Shown piece by piece: positions 55,002 to 62,684 of a DNA stretch of 64,000 nucleotides; the stretch's first letter is position 1; every line of letters begins with the position of its first letter. Origin of the DNA: CBDUQI01 sp965369325 (GTDB lineage Bacteria; Pseudomonadota; Gammaproteobacteria; Steroidobacterales; JBCBZW01); contig CBDUQI010000003.1 of NCBI GenBank assembly GCA_965369325.1, forward strand, positions 1 through 64,000, read 5' to 3'. The notes beneath the pieces are model-generated. The model was not told the origin of the DNA. It worked only from the letters and a program-made list of their open reading frames with translations, and did no database searches. The position numbers and the translations under genes were made by a program.

Positions 55002-55958
55002 ATGTTGGACGGCACGCGGCCTAAAGCTTTACGAATACTGGCGGTTCAATCTGAAGGGACAGATAGCGATGAGATGATCGTTGCATTGTCTGCTCATGGG
55101 GCGTTGGTTCAGTGCGCGGGCACGGCGCCACAGGCGCTGGATCAGTATCTGGCGTTTGAGCCGGACGTTGTGCTGGTCTGCGCTGGTCTGCACAGTCCGC
55201 GGGAGGCGGCCGAGGCCGGGTGGCCCCGGCAGGCCGCAATCCAGTTGTGCCGCCGGGTAGCGGCATTGCCGGGTTCGGATACGACGGTTCTCGTGCTGAC
55301 GGGCAAAGGGCTGGATGGGGATCTTATCCAGCGGGCGTTCGCCAGTGGCGCTGACGATATTCTCGAGTGCCCCTGCAGCCCTCGGGTGTTGTGCTATCGC
55401 TTTGAACACTTGGTGGAATCAAAGCGCGTGGCCTCCAGGTTGCGCGCCAGTCGCGCGCGCTTGGTGCGCGCACAACAGGTTGCACAACTGGGCCATTGGG
55501 AGTGGTCGGCGGACTCTCAAGTGCTGCGTTGCTCTGCTCAGGTGAGGCGATTGTTAGCGCTTCCCGAGCCGCAAACTCACAGTCAGCAGATTGCGGTATT
55601 CTGCCGCTATGTGTACCCGCAAGACGTCCAGTACGTGATGGGCACCATCGCCGAGGCATTGAATGCGGGGGCTACCTACAGCGTGGAGTACCGGCTGGTT
55701 AGTCGGAACGGGCAGGTGAGAACCGTGCAGGAGAAAGCTCGTGCAGACCGCGGTGCCAACGGGCAGGTGATCGCATTGGTGGGCACGCTTCAGGATATCA
55801 CCGATCGTCGCGAGACACCGGATCGCTCGCCTAACCTAGCCAGCGTTGATGAGGCCACCCAGTTGCCGAACCGGGCCGGCGTTGATGCTGAGGCGCTGAT
55901 GCAGCACGCGGATGCCGTGTTGTGTCAGGCGAAGAGTGAGGGCAGCACAACTGCGTAG
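55002..55958 (+). CDS. Pseudo-receiver/PAS protein with internally deleted GGDEF domain
   Basis: A 318-aa protein. Residues about 8-130 look like a response-regulator receiver, but the phospho-acceptor position is Cys (PDVVLVCAGL where PDLVLLDLM is usual) and the conserved Lys region reads ECPCSP, so phosphorylation is unlikely. A PAS domain with PAC end follows (about 155-270, YRLVSRNGQVRTVQEKARADRGANG...VGTLQDITDRRE). The last 37 residues join the beginning of a GGDEF domain (VDEATQLPNR) to its very end (DAEALMQHADAVLCQAKSEG); the core of about 130 residues including the catalytic motif is missing, in frame. No membrane segment is seen. It may now act as a small-molecule or protein-interaction sensor, or be a decaying gene. 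Confidence 0.82.
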   Translation: MLDGTRPKALRILAVQSEGTDSDEMIVALSAHGALVQCAGTAPQALDQYLAFEPDVVLVCAGLHSPREAAEAGWPRQAAIQLCRRVAALPGSDTTVLVLTGKGLDGDLIQRAFASGADDILECPCSPRVLCYRFEHLVESKRVASRLRASRARLVRAQQVAQLGHWEWSADSQVLRCSAQVRRLLALPEPQTHSQQIAVFCRYVYPQDVQYVMGTIAEALNAGATYSVEYRLVSRNGQVRTVQEKARADRGANGQVIALVGTLQDITDRRETPDRSPNLASVDEATQLPNRAGVDAEALMQHADAVLCQAKSEGSTTA

Positions 55959-56111
55959 GGCGTTTTCGCAGGCGATGGCTGAACAGGGACGGCATCCTCT
56001 GCGTTGCCGCTTCACACCAGAGCACCGGGCACAACCAGACCGAGTGCCGTGAGTGGCTGCGGTGTTGTATGGTGCGCACTTCCTGCTGATCATTATTGAG
56101 GAAGCGCTGGC

Positions 56112-56960
56112 GTGCAACGCAGCAGCCCCACCAAGCGCATTGTTATCCACACCGAATCTGGTGAGCAATGCCTGGAGTACTATCTGCACGGCGAACCGTC
56201 CGAAAGCACTCCGACGGCCGTGTTTTTGCATGAAGGTCTCGGCAGCGTTGCCAGTTGGCAAGACCTGCCGCAGCAGCTGGCGCGCCGCTGCGGGTGCGCT
56301 ACGCTGACGTATTCGCGTGCTGGCTACGGGCGCTCGCGCCCACTTGTGCCGCGCCGTAAGCCTCGCTATTTGCACGATGAAGCTCTGCTGGTGTTGCCGG
56401 CGTTGCTCAAAGCACTGAACATTGGTGACACTTGGCTGATTGGCCACAGCGACGGGGCGAGCATCGCGCTGCTGCACGCGGCGGCCGCCGCTGGGGCGGC
56501 GACGCACTGCCGGGCGCTAGTCGCTATTGCTCCCCACGTGCTGGTTGAAGCTCTGTCACTGCAGGGTATCGAGCGTGCCGTGGCGGAGTATGAGCAGGGG
56601 CCGCTGCGGCTGCTGCTCGCTCGGCTGCATGACGATGTAGAGGGCTGTTTTTATTCATGGGCCGATGTTTGGCGCAGTGATGGGTTCAATCAGTGGAGCA
56701 TCGAGGCTGACTTGATCGGTATACGTTGCCCGATGCTGTTGATTCAAGGGGAGGATGACCCCTATGGATCGCTACATCAGCTGTCGGCGATCGAGGCGGC
56801 GGTGACAGCCCGTATCCGGGTAGATCGTCTGGTGCTGGCGGGCGTACGTCATGCGCCCCACCTGGAATCGCGCGCGCCAGTGATGGACCGGATAGCCGAG
56901 TTTGTTATGTCTGCTATGGACGACAGTCCGACAGAATTCGATGATTATGTAAAAAAATAG
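56112..56960 (+). CDS. Alpha/beta hydrolase
   Basis: About 282 aa. Oxyanion/N-terminal strand VFLHEGLGSVASW, nucleophile elbow IGHSDGAS (Ser in GHSDG), acid region IQGEDDPYGSL (Asp) and catalytic His in GVRHAPHLE give a full Ser-Asp-His triad. The fold resembles haloalkane-dehalogenase/epoxide-hydrolase-like or lactonase-type hydrolases, but the substrate is not readable. There is no signal peptide. GTG start at 56112, with GAGGAAG seven bases upstream. It stands alone, between the pseudo-receiver gene and the PEP-CTERM gene. Confidence 0.85.
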   Translation: MQRSSPTKRIVIHTESGEQCLEYYLHGEPSESTPTAVFLHEGLGSVASWQDLPQQLARRCGCATLTYSRAGYGRSRPLVPRRKPRYLHDEALLVLPALLKALNIGDTWLIGHSDGASIALLHAAAAAGAATHCRALVAIAPHVLVEALSLQGIERAVAEYEQGPLRLLLARLHDDVEGCFYSWADVWRSDGFNQWSIEADLIGIRCPMLLIQGEDDPYGSLHQLSAIEAAVTARIRVDRLVLAGVRHAPHLESRAPVMDRIAEFVMSAMDDSPTEFDDYVKK

Positions 56961-57292
56961 ATCAACGCATCGCGCGGAAACACTATGTTTTTGCTGTTTT
57001 TCGCTCGCGCAGGCGAAACTCCTGTGTCATGATGGATTTCTGCACGTAGGGCGTCGCGTCGCGACTGACTGCGCCAGAAAAAACAGCGCTAACCGGGGAA
57101 CTGACTGTTGGAGTCTGGAGGCTGTGCGCCACTGCACTTTACCAGCACCTGCGCACGACAGGTCACAATAAATCCCCACTGGCATCAACAACAATAGATT
57201 TGCACATTCGGGTAGATAGTGTGTGTAAATCCAACAATAGATATCCCCCAAGAACACCCTGACTGGTGTTCAAGGAAATAAGAGGGAAAAAA
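56961..57292 (+). promoter_or_regulatory. Promoter region of the PEP-CTERM gene with flanking direct repeats
   Basis: 332 bp without a supported gene. An 11-bp direct repeat CAACAATAGAT is at 57189-57199 and 57232-57242 (43-nt period, about four helical turns). Between the copies lies a candidate sigma-70 promoter, TTGCAC at 57200-57205 and TGTAAA at 57224-57229 (18-nt spacing). AAGAGGGA just before the ATG is the ribosome-binding site. The repeat flanking the promoter elements suggests a repressor or activator pair. Confidence 0.5.
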
Positions 57293-57907
57293 ATGAACAC
57301 CTACTCAAGACCAGCAAGTGTCGTATGCGCACTGATGCTCTCAGTGTTTGCGGTTAGCGCAAGCGCTGTACCCGTCAGTGGCCTGATTGAAAACGACGGC
57401 GAGACCTTTTCTGTTGTGCACCCGGGTGCCAATCCTGGCGGTGCGGGTGATCCGGCGACCGACTGGTATTGGTTTAAGGATGGCGAGACGTTTAACTTTG
57501 ATTTCACCGATGGCATCGTTACCACCGATGGCCTGCAGAGCTACGAGCTGATGTCAGGTGGCGGTACTGCCCGTATCTTCGACATCGTCTCGCTCATCCT
57601 CGATACTAATGGCGAGGGCGGCTTCGCTGGCGGCGAGATGGAGTACCGGGTTGACGGCGGCAATGTGCGTACCTTCGTATTTGAAGATACCGGCCCGCAG
57701 CGCAATGCTGGCCCGGGCAACTCCTCATCGTTTGATGGCGTCAATTTCCAGGCCTTCCTGTGGTCGGGTGACATTGGTGCTGAATTGGGGATCGACTTCT
57801 CGTTTAGCGCGATTCTGGGTTCTACCCAGATTAACGAGCCGTCTGTACTCGCGCTGATGGGCTTGGGCCTGTTGGGGTTCGCAGCGGCCCGACGCCGTCG
57901 CCGCTAG
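57293..57907 (+). CDS. PEP-CTERM-type exported protein (variant signal)
   Basis: About 204 aa. An N-terminal signal peptide (MNTYSRPASVVCALMLSVFAVSASAVPVSG) and a beta-rich body follow the usual layout. The C-terminus reads NEPSVLALMGLGLLGFAAARRRRR: a transmembrane helix and Arg cluster preceded by NEP instead of the usual PEP. The family is sorted by an exosortase, normally beside an exopolysaccharide locus; none is visible here. The body (EMEYRVDGGNVRTFVFEDTG, LGIDFSFSAI) shows no enzyme motif and is Asp/Gly-rich. The start at 57293 was chosen by the ribosome-binding site AGAGGGA. A strong terminator follows. Confidence 0.88.
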   Translation: MNTYSRPASVVCALMLSVFAVSASAVPVSGLIENDGETFSVVHPGANPGGAGDPATDWYWFKDGETFNFDFTDGIVTTDGLQSYELMSGGGTARIFDIVSLILDTNGEGGFAGGEMEYRVDGGNVRTFVFEDTGPQRNAGPGNSSSFDGVNFQAFLWSGDIGAELGIDFSFSAILGSTQINEPSVLALMGLGLLGFAAARRRRR

Positions 57908-57946
57908 ATCACAGATGCCCGGGGCCCTCGGGCACGGTTAAGCAAT

Positions 57947-57974
57947 AACGGCGCCTGACGGCGCCGTTTTTTTT
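57947..57974 (+). terminator. Rho-independent terminator
   Basis: AACGGCGCC-TGAC-GGCGCCGTT followed by a T-run of eight: a perfect 9-bp stem 40 nt after the PEP-CTERM stop. A second palindrome, GCCCGGGGCCCTCGGGC, lies just before it. Confidence 0.92.
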
Positions 57975-58144
57975 ACCTTTGAGCCCATTTTTAGCTCATC
58001 TACTGCGCAAAACGCGCCATAACTACTGACGCATCCGGGCAAATTGTCAACTTGTCCGGTGGGATAAATGCGTTAATCACAGCACTTTACACGTGAAGCG
58101 ACGTTTTATTGCGCTCGCAAATGCCGCCGAAGGAGAGGTGTGCC

Positions 58145-58702
58145 GTGTTGAATACCAGTGCCATAGTAGAGAGGCTGCCCGAAAGCATGAGACGCGAAAT
58201 CAGTGAGCCTGAGAAGCTCTTTGCCGATCTGAAACGTGAGATTGCCCACACGGCCAGCACGCGTTACCTGCATCGATTGCATTGCGTGTGGTTGGTGCAC
58301 AAATCCGGTAGCTGCCAGCGGGTGGCCGAGTGGTTTGGTGAAAGCCGTCGAACCATCGAGCGATGGGTTCGTGAGTACGAGGAACAGGGAGCGGACGGTC
58401 TGCTCGACCGGCGCAAGCCAGGGCGCCCGCCTAGAATCTCGAATGAGATGGCTTCCACGCTGATCGGCGAGCTGGCGATGAACCCGGAGCATCATGGGTA
58501 TACCGCTAACACTTGGACCGGGCGGCTGTTGAAAAAACACCTTCATTCGAGCCATGAAGTGGATATGAGTCTGCGTCAGTGCCAGCGGCTGCTGCATAGG
58601 TTCGGTGCTGTGGATGAGCAGATTTCGCCGTCGAGCCCGCCAGCACGGCCGCCTGAACTTGCGCGACCTGCGCCTGAGGATGACTCAGAGGAAGATAATT
58701 AA
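58145..58702 (+). CDS. Stand-alone IS630-type helix-turn-helix protein (no transposase catalytic domain)
   Basis: About 185 aa. Residues about 45-105 (CQRVAEWFGESRRTIERWV, then ADGLLDRRKPGRPPRIS) are the tandem HTH region typical of IS630-family transposases, followed by a winged-helix-like segment (HHGYTANTWTGRLLKKHL). The DDE catalytic half that should follow is absent; instead the protein ends in a Pro-rich, then acidic tail (APEDDSEEDN). AAGGAG 9 bases before the GTG at 58145 sets this start; an upstream TTG/ATG frame exists. No terminal repeats or target-site duplications were seen around it. Either a regulator derived from a transposase or a fragment under selection. Confidence 0.75.
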   Translation: MLNTSAIVERLPESMRREISEPEKLFADLKREIAHTASTRYLHRLHCVWLVHKSGSCQRVAEWFGESRRTIERWVREYEEQGADGLLDRRKPGRPPRISNEMASTLIGELAMNPEHHGYTANTWTGRLLKKHLHSSHEVDMSLRQCQRLLHRFGAVDEQISPSSPPARPPELARPAPEDDSEEDN

Positions 58703-58723
58703 TACGTCATCTATTTTGACGTA
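58703..58723. repeat. Inverted repeat at the convergent gene junction
   Basis: TACGTCA-TCTATTT-TGACGTA is a perfect 7-bp inverted repeat exactly where the HTH gene (plus) and the HExxH gene (minus) meet. It may act as a weak bidirectional terminator or as a site for the HTH protein. Confidence 0.5.
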
Positions 58724-59142
58724 GGCGGCTTGTTGCAACGCACTTGATCCACGGTCCAAAACCGGGCGACGGCTGCACTCTGGCGCAGTAGGTAGTCGTT
58801 TTGCACGGCCAACGCTTCGCGCTCCCGCTGGTGGCTGTCATCGCAGCTGTCGCTATCAAAGCGCCCGCTTTGATGCTGCAGGAAGTGCACAAACTCGTGC
58901 ACCAGCAATGATTGCACCTCCACCGTATCGATCTCGCGATAGCGTTGGTGTATGTAGATTATGCCGTTGTCGTCGTACCACCCCGCCACTTGGCAATCAT
59001 GTTCACCGCACACCTGTTCAACAAAAAAACTGTGCGGCTGAAATTGCACCTGCGGTGGTTGTGCCGGCGCATCATAGCTTGACAACTGCACCGCCCAGCT
59101 GAGCAGGGTAAGCATCGTTTCGCTGAGTGCACTACTCATCAT
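58711..59142 (-). CDS. Small HExxH-motif protein (putative metallopeptidase, DUF6647-like)
   Basis: About 143 aa. The central segment SLLVHEFVHFLQHQSG holds an HExxH zinc motif. Two upstream strands (FFVEQVCGEHDCQVAGWY and GIIYIHQRYREIDTVE) and a downstream CDDSHQREREALAVQNDYLL segment, where Glu residues could be the third ligand, resemble minimal gluzincin-like folds. An N-terminal hydrophobic stretch (LSETMLTLLSWAVQL) is short; a signal peptide is not clear. The start is ambiguous between ATGs at 59142 and 59139, both overlapping the kynurenine monooxygenase stop, so it is the last gene of the kynurenine operon. Substrate unknown. Confidence 0.75.
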   Translation of the reverse strand: MMSSALSETMLTLLSWAVQLSSYDAPAQPPQVQFQPHSFFVEQVCGEHDCQVAGWYDDNGIIYIHQRYREIDTVEVQSLLVHEFVHFLQHQSGRFDSDSCDDSHQREREALAVQNDYLLRQSAAVARFWTVDQVRCNKPPTSK

Positions 59143-60520
59143 CCGCTGCCGTTTGCCGGATATCGAGCGGCGGCAGCTGTTGCAGCACCAGCTGTGCGCC
59201 GTATTCAAAGTCCACATCTTCGATGCGCGAGGCGTGGTGCGTTATCTGCCTCAGAATCCGCTCTTGTATTTCCCCTCGGTGCAGGGCTTGCGCATAGGGG
59301 ATATGGCGGAAAGAGATCATGGTGTAGCGGGGCACAAACCGGGTCGGATGGCGCCGTTCCAGCTCCCATGCGAGCTGCTTGCGCAAGTGAAAGCCGGGGT
59401 CGCGCACCGAATCGCGCATTTCAATATAGTTCTCCAGCGCCATTTGCGCGATTGCGTCGGTGTTAGGTTTGCGTGCCGCCTGGAATCGGGAGAATACGCT
59501 TTCCCAAGTGCCCTGCGGATGTGTCAGGCAAGCATCCAGTTCGCGGCAATCCTCGAACGCCGCGTTCATCCCCTGGCCGTGAAACGGCACAATACCGTGC
59601 GCGGCATCACCAATAAGCAACGCGTTACCACCCACGTGCCAAGGGTAGGCGTGCACGGTTTGCATCCGCCCGGTTGGGTTGTCGAAGAACTCCTGCTCAA
59701 GCGCCGGGATCAATGGCGCAACGTCGGAAAACTCGCGAGCGAAAAACTCGCGTACCTCTGAAGGTGTATTGAGTCGGTCGAAGCCAGGATCGCCCCGCCT
59801 GGGCATGAATAACGTCACCGTAAAGCTGCCATCCAGATTGGGCAGCGCAATCAGCATGTGCGATCCACGGGGCCAGATGTGCAACGCATCCGGTGCGATC
59901 CGGTGTGCGCCCTGCGGGCCAGCCGGCAACGTCAGCTCTTTGTAATCGTGAGGCAGGTACTCCACGCTTGCCTCGAAGCCATCGCGCGCCATCATCTGGC
60001 GACGAATCCGCGAAGTTGCGCCACCGGCACAGATTACCGGGCCGTGGGTGAATTCACGATGCTCACCGCTGTGTTTGTCTAGGACGCGCATGGCGCCGGT
60101 GTCGAAGTCCACCTGCTCCACACGATGCTCAAAGTACAATCGCACGTGTTCGTGTGCGTCGGCCGCATGCAGCAGGAGTATGTTCAAGTGGGCGCGGGAG
60201 ACGGAGTAAATTACCTCATCGGGCCGCTGTCCGTAAGGTTGCCGTCGCAGCTCGCCCTGTAAATCGTGCATCATGCGCCCGCGCATGGAAGTCAGCAGCG
60301 GCTGCACATCGTGCTCCAGGCCAACCTGTTGCAGGGCGGCTAGGCCGCGGTTCGCGAGCGCCAAGTTAATCGATCGGCCAGCGGGAATTGGCGTGTTGCG
60401 CATATCCACCCGCCGTTCAAACAAGTGCACCTCGATGCCTCGGCGGGCCAGGTAGATCGCCAGCAACGATCCGGCCAGACCGGCGCCGATAATATTTACC
60501 GGAGCATGCGGCAGCGGCAT
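59132..60520 (-). CDS. kmo: Kynurenine 3-monooxygenase
   Basis: About 462 aa FAD hydroxylase converting kynurenine to 3-hydroxykynurenine with NADPH and oxygen. FAD-binding NIIGAGLAGSLLAIYLARRG at the N-terminus, RSINLALANRGL and the second FAD motif GNALLIGDAAHGIVPFHGQGMNAAFEDC are all present. A hydrophobic C-terminal helix that anchors the eukaryotic enzyme to the outer mitochondrial membrane is not seen. The ATG at 60520 has GGAGA eight bases upstream; the longer frame lacks family match. It lies 4 nt after the kynureninase stop. Confidence 0.95.
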   Translation of the reverse strand: MPLPHAPVNIIGAGLAGSLLAIYLARRGIEVHLFERRVDMRNTPIPAGRSINLALANRGLAALQQVGLEHDVQPLLTSMRGRMMHDLQGELRRQPYGQRPDEVIYSVSRAHLNILLLHAADAHEHVRLYFEHRVEQVDFDTGAMRVLDKHSGEHREFTHGPVICAGGATSRIRRQMMARDGFEASVEYLPHDYKELTLPAGPQGAHRIAPDALHIWPRGSHMLIALPNLDGSFTVTLFMPRRGDPGFDRLNTPSEVREFFAREFSDVAPLIPALEQEFFDNPTGRMQTVHAYPWHVGGNALLIGDAAHGIVPFHGQGMNAAFEDCRELDACLTHPQGTWESVFSRFQAARKPNTDAIAQMALENYIEMRDSVRDPGFHLRKQLAWELERRHPTRFVPRYTMISFRHIPYAQALHRGEIQERILRQITHHASRIEDVDFEYGAQLVLQQLPPLDIRQTAADDE

Positions 60521-60524
60521 GATG

Positions 60525-61862
60525 TCAGTCTCCGATGTGCGGCCCGGAGGCATCTGCAGGTGGCGTAAGATCGGGCAGCACTAGCTGGCGCAGGATGCTG
60601 ACGAAGGCGAACACGTCTTCAAAGCGGTTATACAACGGGACCGGCGCGATACGAATAACGTCCGGTTCGCGCCAGTCGCCGATCACCCCGTGTGCCTCTA
60701 GCGCCTCAAACAGTGCGCGTCCCTGGCGGGCGCCCTGGCGTACCCGCAGCGATAGCTGGCACCCGCGCCGCGCAGGGTTCAGTGGCGTGATGATCTGTAT
60801 CTGCTCGTCTAGTTGTTGGGTCAACAGCAACTGCAGGTAGCCGCTCAGTTGCAGCGACTTTGCGCGCAACGCCTCCATCCCCGTGTCGTCGAACATCTGC
60901 AGTGAGGCTAGTAGCGGCGCGAATGCCAGAATCGGCGGATTGCTTAACTGCCAGCCTTCGGCGCTGTCAATCGGGCTGAAGTTAGGGCCCATTTGGAATC
61001 GCGTGGCTTTGTCGTGTCCCCACCATCCGGCCAGCCGGGGCAACGTGGCCTGGTGAGAATGGCGCTGGTGTACAAAACACCCGGCAACTGCGCCAGGGCC
61101 GGCGTTCAGGTACTTGTACGTGCACCAAACGGCAAAGTCTGCATTCCACTCATGCAGGGCCAAGGGGATATTGCCGATGGCGTGTGCAAGGTCGAAGCCG
61201 ACGCGCGCGCCCGCCTTACGTGCGTGCCGAGTAATCGCCGCCATGTCATAGACTTCACCGGTGTAGTACTGCACGCCGGGTAGTAACACTAGAGCAATCT
61301 CGGGTCCCGCTTGGTCGATGTAGGTGAGCAGGTCTTCGGTGCGCACGGCCTGCTCGCCCGGGCGCGGGGCGATTTCGATCAGCCCTTGCTCGGCGTTGAG
61401 CCCGTGTAAATCCAGGTGTGACTGGACCGCGTAGCGGTCCGAAGGAAAGGCGTCTTGTTCGATGAGAATTTTACGCCGCGCTCCCTCCGGCCGGTAAAAA
61501 GTGGTCAACATCAGGTGCAGATTGACAGTGAGGGAGTTCATGCACACCACTTCGTCCTCATGTGCCCCCACCAGCGTGGCCGTAGGCCCGGCCGCCAACT
61601 CGTGGTATCGGGCCCACGGGCGCAGCCCCTTAAAGTGCCCCAGTACACCGAGGTTGCGCCATTCGTCCAGTTCCTGGTGGACGTAGGTTGCGGCCGCGTG
61701 TGGTTGCAGGCCCAGTGAGTTACCGCACAGGTAGATGCAGCGCTGCGTACCCAGCCGTGGGATATGAAACTGCTCGACCGTCTTGCGCAACGGATCGGCC
61801 TGGTCCAGGTCGCGGGCAACGCTCAGGGCTGCGCCCGGCATATCGGCAATTGACAAGCTCAC
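60525..61862 (-). CDS. kynU: Kynureninase
   Basis: A 445-aa PLP enzyme cleaving 3-hydroxykynurenine to 3-hydroxyanthranilate and alanine. YLCGNSLGLQPHAA near the N-terminus, VGAHEDEVVCMNSLTVNLHLML, GFDLAHAIGNIPL and the Schiff-base Lys in WCTYKYLNAGPGA are all in place. SNPPILAFAPLLASLQMF near the C-terminus is also typical. Length fits the family. The start overlaps the formamidase stop by 4 nt. In this operon, with kmo present, 3-hydroxykynurenine rather than kynurenine is the likely substrate. Confidence 0.96.
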   Translation of the reverse strand: MSLSIADMPGAALSVARDLDQADPLRKTVEQFHIPRLGTQRCIYLCGNSLGLQPHAAATYVHQELDEWRNLGVLGHFKGLRPWARYHELAAGPTATLVGAHEDEVVCMNSLTVNLHLMLTTFYRPEGARRKILIEQDAFPSDRYAVQSHLDLHGLNAEQGLIEIAPRPGEQAVRTEDLLTYIDQAGPEIALVLLPGVQYYTGEVYDMAAITRHARKAGARVGFDLAHAIGNIPLALHEWNADFAVWCTYKYLNAGPGAVAGCFVHQRHSHQATLPRLAGWWGHDKATRFQMGPNFSPIDSAEGWQLSNPPILAFAPLLASLQMFDDTGMEALRAKSLQLSGYLQLLLTQQLDEQIQIITPLNPARRGCQLSLRVRQGARQGRALFEALEAHGVIGDWREPDVIRIAPVPLYNRFEDVFAFVSILRQLVLPDLTPPADASGPHIGD

Positions 61863-62674
61863 ACCAACTCCATCGGAAAAATCAACGGCCTGCTCGGCGC
61901 CGCATCGTTCATAAAAGGCGCCACCTGCAGGTTCAGTACGTACAGCCCGTCGCCGATTTCGTTTGGTACATAAACCAACTCAGTAATGGTGGCCTGCAAA
62001 CGCTGTACCTGATCCACTGCGTGGGTCTGCGGCGGCATGCCGAAAAAAATGCGGTGCGTGGCCAGATGTCCCCCATCGTGCGCGCGGTCGATTGATGGGG
62101 TATCCACCAGCAGGTGCTCCACCCCGCGCCGTACCAGATAGGTCATGGCGTCGCTGGAGAAGAAAGCGGTGGGGTTGTCGCCCTCGTATTTGCGCCGCGG
62201 TTTGCTGGCATCATTGGGCGTCGTACGCACGATTAGCGCTGGTACGCGAGGGAACTCGCCCAGCCCCTTACGCAACGCCTCGCAGGTGATCAGGCGATCG
62301 CTTTCAACCAGCGGATGGGCGGTGAGATCGCCCGTATCAATCGCTGGCGTGGGCCCGACCGTTAACAGCACCGCAGGCAGCAAGGTCTCGCTGGCCACTG
62401 AGCGGATCGCGACCCGCTCATCAGTGAGGTGTCCCGCGCACTCGGTATGGGTGCCGTTGCAGTGTGGGTTCAGGTGCAGCACCCGCGCGTTGCAGCTGCC
62501 GCCCTCGCGCGTGTCGCCGATGAACTCGCCGCTCACCATCGGCTCACCGGTGGCGATACTGGCATCAAAATGATTGGGTTGTGGGCCATCGAATGCCAGC
62601 GGAATGGAGATGTCGTAGAGGCGATGCGTGTCAAAACGGTAACGCCGTCCGCGATGTGAAAACTGCAACTTCAA
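61859..62674 (-). CDS. kynB: Kynurenine formamidase, cyclase family
   Basis: A 271-aa metal-dependent hydrolase of the cyclase family (PF04199 type), expected to convert N-formylkynurenine to kynurenine. The zinc motif is NPHCNGTHTECAGHL (HxGTHxExxxH pattern with an inserted Cys-Asn). LYDISIPLAFDGPQPN at the N-terminus, VLLTVGPTPAIDTGDLTAH, and VDTPSIDRAHDGGHLATHRIFFG are further family segments. It is longer than typical KynB (about 210 aa), and its place between the dioxygenase and kynureninase genes is what fixes the function. Confidence 0.86.
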   Translation of the reverse strand: MKLQFSHRGRRYRFDTHRLYDISIPLAFDGPQPNHFDASIATGEPMVSGEFIGDTREGGSCNARVLHLNPHCNGTHTECAGHLTDERVAIRSVASETLLPAVLLTVGPTPAIDTGDLTAHPLVESDRLITCEALRKGLGEFPRVPALIVRTTPNDASKPRRKYEGDNPTAFFSSDAMTYLVRRGVEHLLVDTPSIDRAHDGGHLATHRIFFGMPPQTHAVDQVQRLQATITELVYVPNEIGDGLYVLNLQVAPFMNDAAPSRPLIFPMELV

Positions 62675-62684
62675 CGCCGGCTCC

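Noticed and set aside
58145..59142. HTH protein facing an HExxH protein, resembling regulator/ImmA-type protease pairs
   Set aside because: The genes are convergent rather than co-transcribed, the HTH is of IS630 rather than XRE type, and the HExxH gene overlaps the kynurenine operon.
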